Shown here in pieces: positions 1 to 13,900 of a stretch of DNA of 64,000 bases (its first letter is position 1; each line of letters begins with the position of its first letter). The notes beneath the pieces are model-generated. The model searched no databases, was not told the DNA's origin, and saw only the letters and a program-made list of their open reading frames with translations. The stretch comes from Phalacrocorax aristotelis (lineage: Eukaryota > Chordata > Aves > Suliformes > Phalacrocoracidae): assembly GCF_949628215.1 (NCBI RefSeq), contig NC_134282.1:4695001-4759000 (forward strand), given 5' to 3'. Both the position numbers and the translations under genes were made by a program.

Positions 1-2537
1 AGATAACAAGGGTCCCAATATCCCAATTTACCAAAGCTGATGTGATGCTTTTCCCATACTCTCAGCTCTGCAAGCGAAGGCTGCTCCATGCCTCGGGCAT
101 GAAAAACAGCAGTTCAGTCCCTTACCCCCAGACATCATCATCGTCATGGGATTACACAGTGTGTGCTGCAACTCCAGATTTAAAGTGAGAAACTCATCTA
201 CACCCAGCTCGTTTCAAACTTAAGAGAAAATAAAACCAAAACAAAACATAACGGAGGCAGCCTGGGCTGGAAGAACCACAAGCAAAAATTTCTGACCCCA
301 TGATGATGCTGTTAGTTACGGGAAAAGGGTTTATTCTCTCCCCCTTTGCCTATTTTAATTCTTTAGAGTTCTTCACCCCTATCACAGAAACTCAGAGTTA
401 TATTACAAACCTCCAAAACAGTCTTCTCGCAGGATAGCATGGTGTTAGGAGCCCTGTACATCAGTTCTGCATATGTACAGAGCAGGTAAGAGGCTGGTGG
501 AGGCTGGTCCTCTCAGGCATTAGCAGAGCTTTGGCCAGGGCTGGCCTTGTTTGCAAGGCCTGGTATGTTATGCATTGAAGTCAGTCAGGCCTTTTGTAAC
601 GTAAAATTGAAGAAGAAATATAAAGGAAAGAAAAAATTGCACCAGGAGTCAGGAAAAACAGGATGGAAGAGAAAACACATCTACTCTAACTCCAGAGGAA
701 AAGAGCAAGGCAGTGAAATATGCCCATCCTAACTGCTCAAAAGGAAAGTATTGACTACTTCTGAGAACAAAACTATTATTATCACTAAATTCGTGTTTCA
801 GGATGTTAACTGCATGCCCAGAAAGCATCTCTGACGAGTCCAATGGACTGCAAAGGGAGCAATTAGGGCAGCAAAGTGTTTTGGAAAATGCTCTCGACCA
901 TCTGCTGGCCCTACATAACTTTCCAGCATTTAGATATCAGTAATACTTATCTCTCTACAAGCACACTACCTTGCTTCCAACCACCCCATAAACATGTCTT
1001 GATTTTGACTGCCCTACAGTCCTTCTGCATTTATAGTTACTCCTCCTGATTCAGGTACATGCAATTATTTCCAACAGATCACCAAGCCATAAGGCAAGCG
1101 TCAACAGTCCCCCAGCCACCTCCAAACCATCGCCTAAACCACCTCAGAACATCAAACCCACCATTTTGCTCTCTTCTAATCACTTGACATTTGTTGACCT
1201 TGTAGCCCCATGCCATAGCCTGCCCAATGTAGCCTTTGCCAAAGCCCACAGGATGGTTGCAGGAATCAGCCAAAAGATGCAGCAGATAAACCCTGGTACT
1301 ATCAGTAGGAATTGCGGTGATTTATTTGTCAGGGGTTTTGTTCTTCCGGAGAGCTGGCAGTCAGTGGTACCCACTTGCAGGAAAGCTTTGGGGAACAGTC
1401 ACATAGTCTTTTCTCTCAGTCATCCTTGAAAAATGCCGCCCAGCCCTCCTTTCCCAAATCTGTGATTACATGTGAGACTTCAGCTCCAGTGCTACCCAGC
1501 AAGGCCCCTTTAGCTGCACAAAATGGCCTTCAGCACAGCCCTGACAGGCTGAGGGATTCATGGAGCACAGAACTGAACAGGGATGGGAAGTAAAACAATT
1601 GCATTGAACAAGACAGACAGAAATTTTTCTTATTTTTTTAGTGCATTCAATACAAAAAAAAGTAACCGCAAGGAGACACTGGATGAGCGATGGGTTAGCA
1701 GCTTAGCAATATCTCCTGAGGAAATTCTGTATTATTTTCTTTTGCTCTCAAGAGCTGTGATGGATGAGCTCACCATTCACATGTTCCTGCTGTTAAACAG
1801 AGCTGATTGTCACTGAGCTCGCTCCTTGTTTGCCTTGACCTTTCAGGAAGGAACAGGATAAATCTCCACGAGGTTTCACAGCAGGCTTTGCGATCTCTCA
1901 GAGCTGCCGGTCTCTCCCCAAACACCCCACAGCCAGGTCAGCACAACCCAAGGGATGGTCATCACTGCACGACCACCTGAAGTCACTGTCTGTACCTCTG
2001 TGAGCAAGGTGGAGTCCCACCAACGTCAGGCTCCAGGGTCACAGTCAGAGCCTCGCGCGTGAGACAGGAGGCCAGTGATCTCTTCTAATACAGAAATGTT
2101 CGGCTGAAAAACACAGCTGGCAAAAATCACAGAGGAAGGTGGGCGTTAACGATCCGGGCAAGAAAAAGCAACATAAAGTTGTTACTCCCTAACACAAAAC
2201 CTGAAATGGGACAAAACCCATCCCAGTGCTCTGCTATGACACAGTGCAAACAAATTGCTTCTGCAAGAGAAATAGTTTGTGCTCGGTGGGGTTTTTTTCA
2301 GCCCAAAGAAAAGCTGATCAGGGACTAGTCAAATTCAGTGTTCTTCAGCAATTTAAAGCTAATTTCTCCTGCTCCAATGTCATTTCAATAATTTGAAAAC
2401 AGAAGTGAAACCTTTAACACGTATCTTGCTTTTCTTGTAAATGTTTGAAAGACAAAGGGTCTCAGTACATCGGTATTGCTCCACAAGCATTACTGCGTTC
2501 ATCTCCAAAGGCCTATTGGGAGTAACTGCATAAAAGG

Positions 2538-2744
2538 TTAGTCATAAAGGCAGCTAATTACAAAAACGGTGGAACAGACCGGAGGGCCCCGGGCCAGGAT
2601 GGTACCTAGTCTGGTCGTCACGGGGTTGCACATCCCCAGAACGAAGTGTTGGCCCTTCACTTGTTCCTTGGTGATATTGATGCAATGAATGCACTGGTTG
2701 CTTTTGGTGCTGGAGAAAGCGCGGTACCCCCTGCCAGCCGCAGA
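2538..2744 (-). other. Terminal-exon-like open segment (unrecognised)
   Basis: On the - strand, a strong acceptor (GTGCTCCCTGCCTGCAG) precedes 2744. It is followed by 68 open codons and TAA at 2540-2538. The peptide has five cysteines, including CIHC, an NIT sequon and a hydrophobic cysteine-containing end (CSTVFVISCLYD), as in a secreted domain. I do not recognise it, and no partner exon was found, so it may be chance. Confidence 0.25.
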
Positions 2745-5700
2745 CTGCAGGCAGGGAGCACATACATTCAGCTTAGTGAATTTGATTAAGTAGCATTTTA
2801 AAATGTCTTCTTGCTTTTCCCTAAGCAATGTGGTAATATAACTCTGGGTTGGGGTTTATTTATTTATTTCCAATCTGTACTCATTGCTTCTCTTAATGTC
2901 TGCCTGCTATTTGGCTGAAGTTTACTCGCTCTGGACCACAGACCAGCCTCCCAGGGATAAGCGAGGCCGTGGAAAACATGCAGCCAGATCTGGGTCAAGA
3001 TTTTGCACACTCAAAAGCTTTGAGCACAGCGTTTTTAGGGGTATATCTTGAGTGCAGGGTTTATACCTACCCTCCCCTTAGCTCATCCACTGGGTGCTCA
3101 GGTGCGAGTTCAGGGACAGCATTCATTAAACATTAAAAAAAAGAAAAGCAACTGTGCAAGATGCTGGAAATGCTGAACTGGGAGGGGGAATTAAAAACTG
3201 AACCAACACAGTTCTGCCCAGAAGCAATTTACCACTGACTAGGATGTGCTTGGTTTTGGCTTTGGGGTTTGTTTTCTTTAAAATTTATAGATTTTCTCCT
3301 TGCCATTAAGTGTTACTTGCGCTGCCTAAAACTGCCTTCTTTTTGCCGGCTCCTCCTGTAATCTGCGACCTCCTTCCTTCCAGCGAAACAAAGCCATGGT
3401 GGATAAAAGCACTGCAGATTTACTAGATAATTGAAATAATCACAGAAAATAGCAGTATATGCTCTAGACTTTGCCTTGAAAGTAAAGATATTAATATTTA
3501 CAACATTAAAAAAAGAGTAAGATTTAAAAGAATATTTACATCTTGGACTAGATATGGCTTGTAATTTTAAAACACGAGTCAACCCTTGCTCATGATGATG
3601 CTGGGCTGGCACTGAGGGGGCTCTGACCTGGCTGTAATGATGCAGTGTTTCTCCTACAGTTACAAGTGGACCACAGCTCCCTTCTGGGAAGGTCCTGGCT
3701 ATAAAAAAAAAGAAAATAAAACAAACAAACAAAAAGGATAAAAAGAGTTGCTGAACCTCTGTCACGTTCCCGAGTGCCAACAAAAGTGCAAACTTGAGCC
3801 ATTTCTTCAGGCAGATTTGATGATGGCAGTATCTACCCCCTAAGAAAGCAGCTGAGCTGTATCCCTTCCCATAGCACACTTCATGCCGACCACAGAAGGG
3901 AACATTTGCTTACAAAGCAATTGTTTTAAAGCCAACTCCTGACTTTTTAATTTATTGAATATTTGTTCCCCTTGACTGAAACTCAGCAGTCTTTCCCTGC
4001 CAGAGCTAATATTTTAAATCGTGTATTTTAACATCATTTGCATAACTTTTTCAAAACATGTTATCACTGTCCGTGTCCTCCTATTTCACATCCTGCCTAA
4101 TCCCAAGGTCAAGGAACTCAGTAGGCACCCCTTGATTTTTCTGGGCTTCAGACAAGAGTTTACAGACCCAATGAGAGAAGCCTGCCAGCGATGTGCTGCA
4201 TTCGCCACGGGCTCTCGCCTCTCTCCTGCATACACTGGACACTTGACAGCAGGACTGCTTTTGGTTTGTTTTTATTCACTCTGTGCCATGTATTTTAAAC
4301 TTTTATCCTTACTCAAAAAGCCAACAGTTACGCTTGCAACATTTTTTTGTAAGGTCTTTCGTGGCCGCAACAAAATCTTCAGTCAAAACCTGAGTAACAG
4401 CTAAAATCAGTCTTTTCTAAAAGATTTTCTTCACCAGGAATGAAGATGTTATGGAGAAGACATCTACAAGCTCAACAGTCTTCCTGCTCAAAAAGCTGCA
4501 GGAAATTAAGACTGTGCAAGCAGGAGTCATTCACCTGTGAACCACAAAAGCAGAGACATGCCAAGCGGGATCCTGACCTGAAGCTTGGTAGAGTTAATAG
4601 AAATGCTCCATTTGGCTCCTTTGAGCCCAATCCCATCCTGACTCAGAGTAAGAGGGTCTCGTCCTGATGCTGCTCTGTCAAAACCCAAGGGGATTTTCTG
4701 CACCCATCCACACAACCTGGGCTTTCTCATCCTGCTTACCCCCAGGACTTCTGGATAAGAGCACATGTGCATTTCCCATTATATCTTTGCTAAGGTAGGT
4801 CACGGTGAAAAAGCAATTGCGTGCTTCAGACCAACATCGCTTCCACGTAGGCACTTACCTTTCGGTATTGTTGTTATGAAAAAGGTTGGTAGCATTGCAC
4901 GTCTACTGTCCACACAACCCAGTAGCAATGTTTATCAAGATGCCAGATTAATTTATTTTGGGTTTATGAAGTACCCTGTTGCAAGCCATTCTATAAATAA
5001 TACAGGTTTTAATTAAGGAAGTATAAGCAGTTGGTTGACAAGAGGAGTTACCACTAGTGGCAGGTATGCGTGAAGCTACTTTGTATACCATGTTACGCAA
5101 TGACAACTGACCCATTGGATGTATTATTCAGCGGTTCTACTCTGTCCTTGTACTTCTGCCACCTAAGAGTCTCTTGGTATTCAGTTCAGGATAGGAACGT
5201 TACTGAGACAGTTTCCCATCAGCAGCCGAACACCCCTGTTTAACAACCAACATGATACAAAACTACTGGCAATTCTGCCTCTTTATTAGTGTACAAAAAT
5301 TGTTTTTCATCAGTTAGTTTTTGGACAGCTCATCCAGGATTTGCCTTCTGAGTCACATCCAGCCTCCCATACAGGCAGGCACTATGAGCCCAGGCCAAAG
5401 GAAATCACACCGCTCCCTAAGTGCCTTTTGTTTGGTAGGGTCTCTAGCCTGTTCAAAGCAATTTCTCCAAGAGAGGATTATTGACTCCGAGTTGCATCAT
5501 CTGTGGGATGCAGCAATCTGGTGTGATTTAGAGGAGGAGAATACAACACCCAGCTGAAAGACTAAGGAATGTTAAAGTATGAGTGGACTAAATACGCTGA
5601 ATGAACGGCAACCAGCAGCAACGCTGGGAACAAAAATTAATTAAATAAAAATTCTCCTTATGCTCTCAATAAAACAACAGCGGGAGACTTAAGATTTCAA

Positions 5701-7760
5701 TTGTTTTTCCCAACTTCTCTGACTGCCATCCTTATCTTTGATGCTTCTAAAGAAAATAAGTCTTACACATAGCATTTTTGTTCCTCTAAAGCAAGACATT
5801 TAGGATTGAAAAACAGAAGGAGGGACTTGCTGCAAGCCCTCACAGGTCTACACCTACCATGCTGCTGGGCAAGTGTGATGCTCCACATCCTGCTGGGGCA
5901 GCAGCAGTCTGCAGCTGCACACAGGGAGGTTTCCTCTGCTGCTTCCCCAGGACTTGGTTGTCCCCTGCACACCTCTCTGGGGGTGGTACCTACAGCTGGG
6001 TGAAGCATCACCTCCTGATGGATGACATACAACCCCAGCTAGCACCAAGGCAGCCAGCCACAAAGCACAAAGGCTGCTCAGGCCATTGCTTTCACGCATG
6101 TCTCCTATTTAAGCACTGATCAGGCCAAATCATGTTTCACTAGCTTGATTTGAAAAATTGCAGGTCAGAGCTATTGGGCTGGAAGCTGTGTGTTTGCTTT
6201 TTCCTGATGCTGCCTGGAAATACCCCCATGCCCTTGTTGCAGAAAGCTGATGAGGGCTTTGTTAAGAGAGAACTATTTTTCCCAGCCCTTTAAATTGAGC
6301 AGGAAGATTTTTTTTATTTCTCTCCACCACAATCAACTTGATGATAATTTGTACCTCTCAGATCAGCTGCCCCATATTTAGGGTGGTTACCCAGCACAAG
6401 CGGTGGGTGGGTGGGATTGCTGTAGGAAGCAGTGGACCCTCCACCAGTGTGAATCAGCTGAGCCAACTTGCGAGGCCGTCGTTGGCTGATTCCTGCCAGC
6501 TGAGCCTCTGCCTTCGCCTCCTGTGACTCATTCTCCTCTGAATTAAACAAAGAGCCCCCAGACTGCAGGCTGAGTCACATCTGCTTTGAAGGTAGGAGTA
6601 GGGTGGTTTTTTGTCACCCCCTCCCCACCTGGGGAGGGAATGCCAGGAGGAGGTTGTCTCTGTGACAGTAAACCTCAAGTCAGAGCTCTAAAAATAACAG
6701 CAGGAGGAAGAAGAAAGGCCTCTGAGAACAAGACCCCCTATTTCAGCTGCCTTCCATAATAGCCCTCCAATCTGCTTCTGCAGGGGCAAGAGGGGATGGT
6801 GGATGTGCGATGCAGGAGGTGACTGAGTTCCTGAGGGCTGTAATTACACAGGATTAAAATGCACAGCTCTGCAGTTACAATTTGAGAGAAAATTACAACC
6901 TCAACAGGGGGAAATGTCAGGAACAGGCACCAATAAGGCAGAACAAGCAGGACAAATTCAGCTCTAATTTAAGCACATGTGGCTCCACTGATGGATTTGG
7001 CCACTTGGCATCCACTGACAGCTATATATTACCCAGCGGCCCTTCCTACCAGAGGCAAAATCACAAATTTACCTTAGAGGTGGCATGGCTCTGGCTCTAA
7101 ATTTCTGCTTTGGTGGTGGGTATGAATTTCTTCCCTCCCTGCAGATGTCCGCTGCGTTCTCCTGCAAAGAACGATGGGTTCCCCAGCCAGGCACAGCCTG
7201 CCAGGGCCATCGTTCCTCTGCTGCTCTCCCCTGGCCAACAGCATCCTGGGCTGCCCGTCCCCTACTGCCTGCCTTCAAAACCATTAATTCTCATAAAGAA
7301 GAACATCTCCTTTAACTGCACAATATCAAATGACTCTTCAATTTAAGCGCTCATTTGTTTTCATCAGTCCAGACCTATGCTGCTGTGCAATGAGACCAAC
7401 TGGTAGTATTCCACTTGGGAATCTATGCAGACTTGGAAATACTCAGACAGTCCACTGCAAGCAGGAAATAATATCTTATAAGTCATGGGAAACCCAGAAA
7501 AAATGGAGGATAGCCTTGGATAAATGCTATGAATAGTGACTTAGAAGGCTGGGTAGGGGCTGTTGCTGGTTATCTTTGAGAAACCCGTTAGGCTGAATGT
7601 TTGCATTTCCAAGTAGGACTAAACCATACATCAGGCAATTGGGTTTGCTCAGATGTTGCTTTAATGTTCAATTTATTCAGAGTAATTTAGCTTCATTTGG
7701 GGAGTTGCAAATGAACTGTTACTTCCTCTGTGTCAAAAAAACCACTAGGGTTTCTTGCTT

Positions 7761-7825
7761 TTAAAAAAAAAAACACACACACAAAAAAAAAAACCCACAA
7801 AAAAAAGGAAAGGAAAGGAAAATAC
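7761..7825 (+). repeat. A-rich / CA / GGAAA simple sequence
   Basis: An A run is followed by CACACACA, another A run, then repeats of GGAAA. It is low complexity and explains the lysine-rich open frames around it. Confidence 0.85.
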
Positions 7826-10689
7826 ACATCTTGTCAAGCCAATGTTCCTTGTTCACCATACCCTTCTCCAAAGAGCAGCTGGTGGAAGATAACCTGGGAC
7901 GAGTCACCAACCTGGGGCTGGTGATGCTCCACAGCAACTGTGTCAGAGTAACACACCTCCAGACTTGTGCCAAGCAGGAAAAGGGAAATTACGCTGCTAA
8001 ACAGCTGTTTCCAGAGCAGAAAGTGGGAAAAGTGAAACACCCAGTAAACTGCATCTTCCTGCATCCCCTCCTGTATGCTTCGACAGCCAAAAATTCATAG
8101 AAACCCCATGATGAGCTGGCTTTGTGGTTCGGTGTGAGCACAGGATGATAAAAATTGCCTGCAGGTGTGCACATCTATAAGGTATTTAAGGAACTGGTGT
8201 TGCCGGGCGCCATGAGCCCCATGTGCGGCACAGAGCACCAGGCAGCTCCTGCTCCCCCGTGAACGGGAAAGGAAAGCGGGAATTCAAGCTGGGTGAAACA
8301 TGTTTGTACATATATTAATCAGCAGGGTGGGAAGGTGGGGTTAAATAACTGTTACACACTATAACATGTGCTATCCTACAGCAAAATTTCATTATGCATA
8401 ACTCTCCTTACTCCTATCTGTGCAATAAAAATACCCCAGCAAATTCTGTAATGCTAAAATTAACAGCCAAGTCTCCATTCAGAGCTTGAACTAGAAATAA
8501 TCCTATATCAGCACAATAAAGTTGTTAATAGAAGACCAATTTTAATTTCTCCTTAAAGCTTAGACCTGCTACGAAAAGCATATTGGTTTTAATCTCTTCT
8601 GCTGTCATTGGTCCTCCTGGTCCTTCTGCCTTAGCTCAGCCCCGCTGTGGGGCTGCTTCTCTGCAGGCAGCAGGTAGCAGACAAAGCCAGGCAGGTCCCC
8701 ACTGTCCCCTGGGGTGGCCAGTGCCACTGCACAGGAGGAGCTTCTGGGGCGGCAGCAACCGGTTGCCATTTCTACAAAGCACAGAGCAGCTTTCCCCACC
8801 GGGTCCCTCAGCTTGATGCTTCCCAGCAGGCAGGAGTTGGTGGCCAGCCCCAGTTATCTGGCTGCAGAAAAGTCAGCGCTGCACCCATCAGCTCAGCACC
8901 TAGCTGTCAACCAGCATAAAAGGGGTGGCAATAAGAAACAGGGATTAAAACCATTTTTATTAGACCAGTGGGAAACTACTGAAGCATTAGCATTTTTTAA
9001 TTGCTTGCGATACTGCGTATGTATGAGACGACGATGAACACCAAGCAGAGGGTTTTTCCTCCTCCCCTTTGTAGCGCTACATAATTCCTCCACTGCTTAG
9101 GTCTGTTTGCTTGCTTGCTCATGTTCCTATATGGTAAACTGCCTCCTGTTAGCTTTGCCCACCCCAACAAGCCCCCAGCACATGCCATGTGTCCTGGGCC
9201 TGGCTGGGGCCTCTGTGGTCCCAAAGGGAGGCCATTGAGCTGCGGCACATCTCCTTTCCCTGCAGCAAAGGCAGCGAGCCCACAGCCCTGGCTCGTGGCT
9301 TGATGCAGGTTGTCAAAATGCGGTTGAAATATTGTTGTTTTTCACAGGCCAAGTCAAATGCAATACCCGAACAAGAAGACTGTGTATGAGGGTGACTGCA
9401 CTCGGGGGATCGGGGGGGTAAATGTCATCTCCAGCGCTGGGTGGTGAGGACCACTGAGGACTTACACCCTCCTCAAGGAGCTGGAGAGTGAATGGAAGGG
9501 GGGGCTTTCCCTCGCCTCCTCCCCTGCCTGCAATAGGAATAATTTTCTAACCAGTAGTTGTATATGCCATGAAAAACATGATTGAATCATATGCTTCAGA
9601 GTCCTTGCTAATCTCTGTTCTCATAAATCAAGAAGGTAAATATAGATCAGTTATTGCCTGGGTTTATCAGTGTACATTTTAGCAGAAGCCGGGCTGTCAA
9701 TGCTTTATGTAGACAGTGAGGACACACCTAGCATTAATCTGGTTTGTCTGATTGATGTGTTCGTTTCTGTTTTGCTGACTAGATACATTAAGAAATTACT
9801 CATTGGCTCCTCATGGTTTTTAACTGAAATCTACTTTACTGTACCCGAAAGCAGGAAACAAAGCAAAACTCTTCATTTTCCTATGTGTCCTGCACAGAGA
9901 AGATGGCACCAGCTCCTTCTTCAGCACTCATTTCCAGCTCCTTTCAGCGCTGGTTTCATGAGACTGAAAACATCACCTCAGATGAGGTAAACATTTTCAT
10001 AAAAGCCATTAGCTTCTCTGTGGAAAAGCCCAGTGGATTTTTCTATGAGATGTAATTTTTAAAAGCCTGTCTTTATAAATGTGCAAAGTTAAGGGCCAGG
10101 AAAATAACAATAAAAAAGACCCAACAGAATGGATCGAAGTAAACAACGTTTCATTTATGTACAATCCACCTGATTTCAAGAGCTACACTACCTCTATACC
10201 TGGCCCACTCCAAAACCCGTTCCTTAAAAGGTATATTTTTTAGCATTAGATCTAATTGAATTAGAAGCAACGCTATTATTTGGTTTGCATTCTGGATCAA
10301 CCTTTTTTTCTGTCTACATACTAGTGGAAAAACTTTTTTTTTGCCTTCAACTTTCCAATCCTTTCCCTGTGTCGTAAGACCAGAACCTTTTTGCATACTA
10401 GCTGGCACGTCAGTGATGAAAAACACGCTGTCCTAATATCCTCCCCCAGCACTGCAGAAGCTTGCTTGAAACCTATTTACTGCTAGGATGTGCATATTAA
10501 TGCCTTGTCTTATTTGCCTCCACAAACAGAAAGAAAACTATTTTAAGTTACTAGAAGATACACAAACTAACCAAAAATCCAATCTTCATTTTCTAGAGAA
10601 GCCATCTGGTTCATGTTGCTCCTTTTACAATATTTTTAAAGCATCTTTGGAGTACCCTTACGGACAGCACACCCCCATGTATCAAAGGA

Positions 10690-10980
10690 GGGTCGTTAAA
10701 GGATGGCTGCTCCGTGCCACGAGACCTGACGCGCGGCGAGTCATTGCACCAAAGCCAGCGGAGCCGGCAGCTGTGCGGCTCGAGATCCCATTAGCATCTC
10801 GTAAGCGAGCTGGGCCCCCGATCGCTGATAATGATATAACGAATACCAAATTAAAACCAAAAACTATGCTACCACAGGCCATGACCTTATCAACCTCCCC
10901 TGAAAGCCGAGCTGCATCAGGCCCTGCGGTTCTTGAATAGGAGGTTTCAACTAATATGCCGCAGGTAATTCAATCCGTGC
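10690..10980. promoter_or_regulatory. Candidate regulatory element, CpG core next to TAAT-rich motifs
   Basis: A CpG-containing core (10,720-10,830) is followed by an AT-rich part with GATAATGATATAACGAATAC and CAGGTAATTCAATC. Its composition differs from the flanks on both sides. This is an inference from composition and motifs only. Confidence 0.25.
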
Positions 10981-13900
10981 CACTCTGCTTTTTCAAGCAG
11001 CGCCCAGCCAAGGCTGCATTACAATATTAAATCTGTGGTGACTTCAGAGGTGTAGGCTTTGGCTCATCGTACTTCAGCTCAGATACAAAATCAGGTTGAA
11101 CAGACCTGGAATGACCTAGCCGAAATATCTTGGCTGAGCTTCAACTGAGAAATTGCATTTACTCCAAGGAAAACTGCACTATGGTTTCATCTGGGTATTG
11201 TTTTGCCTTCAGTGCTGACCCTTTCAAACACTGCCCTTTGGCTTTAGCAGTAAGAAATCATCGGGGAATAGTAGATCAATAGAAACGTCAATGACAACAA
11301 ACTATCAGATCAATATAGTCCTCTTTTTTTCTGCAGTGCCGCCCATTTCAGAGCAGATGTGAGTGCTCTCCTGCTGAAGAGCTGATGCCATTTAGTTTCA
11401 GTCTGTGGGATGGTCACAAACATTTCCTTTCCTGCAAGCCCTGCTCCTGGGATGACGGCAGTTATTCTGGACATGCAAAAAGGTACACTTGTGTGAAAAA
11501 CAAACAACAGGCAATAAACCCTCTTATTTCCAGGCAAAGCAAATGCATTTGCACAAACAGCAGCCTCTCTTGAAATCCCAGGATGGGCAAAGCCCCATCC
11601 ATTATTAGCAGCAAGGTGAAAAAATCAAGCAGTCTGTTAAAATGCCAAGGAAGCATTCACATCTTTCTCTTTTTTTTTTTTCCCCTAAGAAAAAACCAAT
11701 TTTGGTTGGGTTTTTTTAATTATTATTCAAGCAGAAATAGTTTGAACTCTGGGTAAAATTTGGCAAGTAAATGCTAAAATACTCTGAAGACCATGAATTT
11801 TAACCTGGCGCTCTCAGCAGTAGCGTGTAAGCTATTTGTATAGAAAACCACAACAACTACCTTGACCTAATGCTGGTTTTCCTGAGGACAACAGACACAG
11901 CTTCTCCTGTGCGTAGGCAGCCTAGAAAAGAGTAAGCTGGACCTGTCACCATAGTGTGTTGCAGTGGAGACAGACGGCTCGTGGATGCTCGCCAGCCCTG
12001 TGTGCAGCAACAGGGGGTACCACTGCCCGCCCAGAGCCTGGCTCTGCCAGCTGGGTACAGCAAGATTAAGGTGACGGGGAGCTGAAATGAGTCTGGGATG
12101 GGGACCATGAGAGACAACGAGGGAAAGCGATGGAGACCAAACACAGCCTGGTGTGTGCAGCATCACAGCAGAGCGCGTCAGCCCCAGAACAAGAAGCCCT
12201 TGCAGCAACACATCTTTCCTGCCCCCTGCTCAGGTCAGGTGAACTGAGCTATGAGACACCCTCAAAACACTAGCACACCTTTAACAAAACCATTTACAGC
12301 ACCTGCTCCTATACCAAAGAAAAAAGTGTTCTCTCTGAGCTCTTTACTGATACAGTGAGTTTCTACCTAAAAGTAGCCCAGTGTGGCTCCTGCTAGAACC
12401 ACAGCTTTACTGAGATGAGTAGGTGGCTACACAAAGCAAGCGTCTTCAGCTGAAGGGGCATCTCTTTACAGGGCATGAGAAGGGTGGCAAACACTGCGAC
12501 GCACCGCTCTGGAGTAAGAACTTGAACTGCCAGAACGGGGCAGTGCCAACAGATACAGACTATGTGTTGTACGTCGCATCAAACCCAAGGTGGCTGGCAG
12601 CTTCTGGAGAGCTTAAAGATATCAAATATGTGCTGCGCTTTTGGGGACCACCCGACAGGAGTCAAACCTATTCCTAACACAGAGATATTACCCAGTGGTG
12701 ACTCTACATCCAGAGTCACATCCTGCGTATGATCTGCCAACAAATCCATCAAACGTCCCTGCGCTGGTATAATTTTTTGTGCTATGGTGCTTTATCTGTC
12801 ACTCTCAGAACAGATAACTGAGACCAAATCCTGCCACCAGCTGCGCCCCTGTTACTTTAACTGAAATCCAGAAGAGCTGAACCCACCTGCAGGACAGCAG
12901 GAATTTATGCTCAGCAATGTAGACACAATTAATTAGAAAAGATTAATTAATAATTAAGACACAATAGTCATGGCATACGTGGTGTGACCTGCATGGACAG
13001 GTTGCACTAATCGGCTACACAGTGGCCCAAAGCATTAATGTTAAACCATGGGGTAAAGAAAATGAGAAGGAAACAAACCTGCTTCTGCCTGGTTTGTTGT
13101 TAAAAGCAGTCTTCACTGGATAAGAAAAAAAAAGTGTGTGGTCCTTTAAATAACACAGCAGCCTCCAGACACTGAATCATTTAATCCCCTCTCGCTGGCA
13201 GCTGCTTTATCCCAGCATCCCCCAAAGACACGTCTGCAGTCCCTGTCCCAGCACGGGAAGGGGAGCCCCATCAGGGACTGCAGCTCCCTGTCCCTGAGGT
13301 GGGGTGTCCCCACATGAATCCCCCACCCCATGCAGCCCCTGACCCCATCACACAGGTCTTTATTTGCCCGTGGCCGAGGTTAACGCAGCTGTTTTGGTGC
13401 CAGTGGAAGCTCCGCGTTGGGGACGGTGATGGCACAACCAAAGAGCATCACTTCTTTTGTGGGCACCAGTGACAGCCTCCAGCCAGGGGAGAGGCCACAG
13501 ATCGTGCTGGAATTAGACTTGGGCTGTACGTTCACATATGGCTCTGAAAAGGATTTCTTTAATGCTCCATCCCCCCATCTCTATCTGATGAATGTGTCTG
13601 ATGGATGCATTATCCATCTTCTCTGCTCAGCCTGGCATGGGTATCCTCCAGGACTTCATATCCTGGAGGATATGGAGCAAGAAAGAAAGAGGCTGGGAGA
13701 AATATTTGCTGGATAAAATCAAATGGCAAAGCACCCTTGTGCTTTGCTGCGCTGGGATTTTACCCCAATTTGTTTTTATACCCATTCACCACCGAGGTTC
13801 CCCTTCCACGCAGCAGGAAGCACCCTGATATGGGTTTATAAGAAACACCCACACGGCTATTTTCTTTTAACCCATCCAAGATGCCACTTAGCAGAGCAGA

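Noticed and set aside
3313-3879. 188-codon open frame on the - strand with a hydrophobic stretch
   Set aside because: The hydrophobic part is translation of A/AAAC-rich simple sequence near 3,705-3,735, and the rest shows no coding character.
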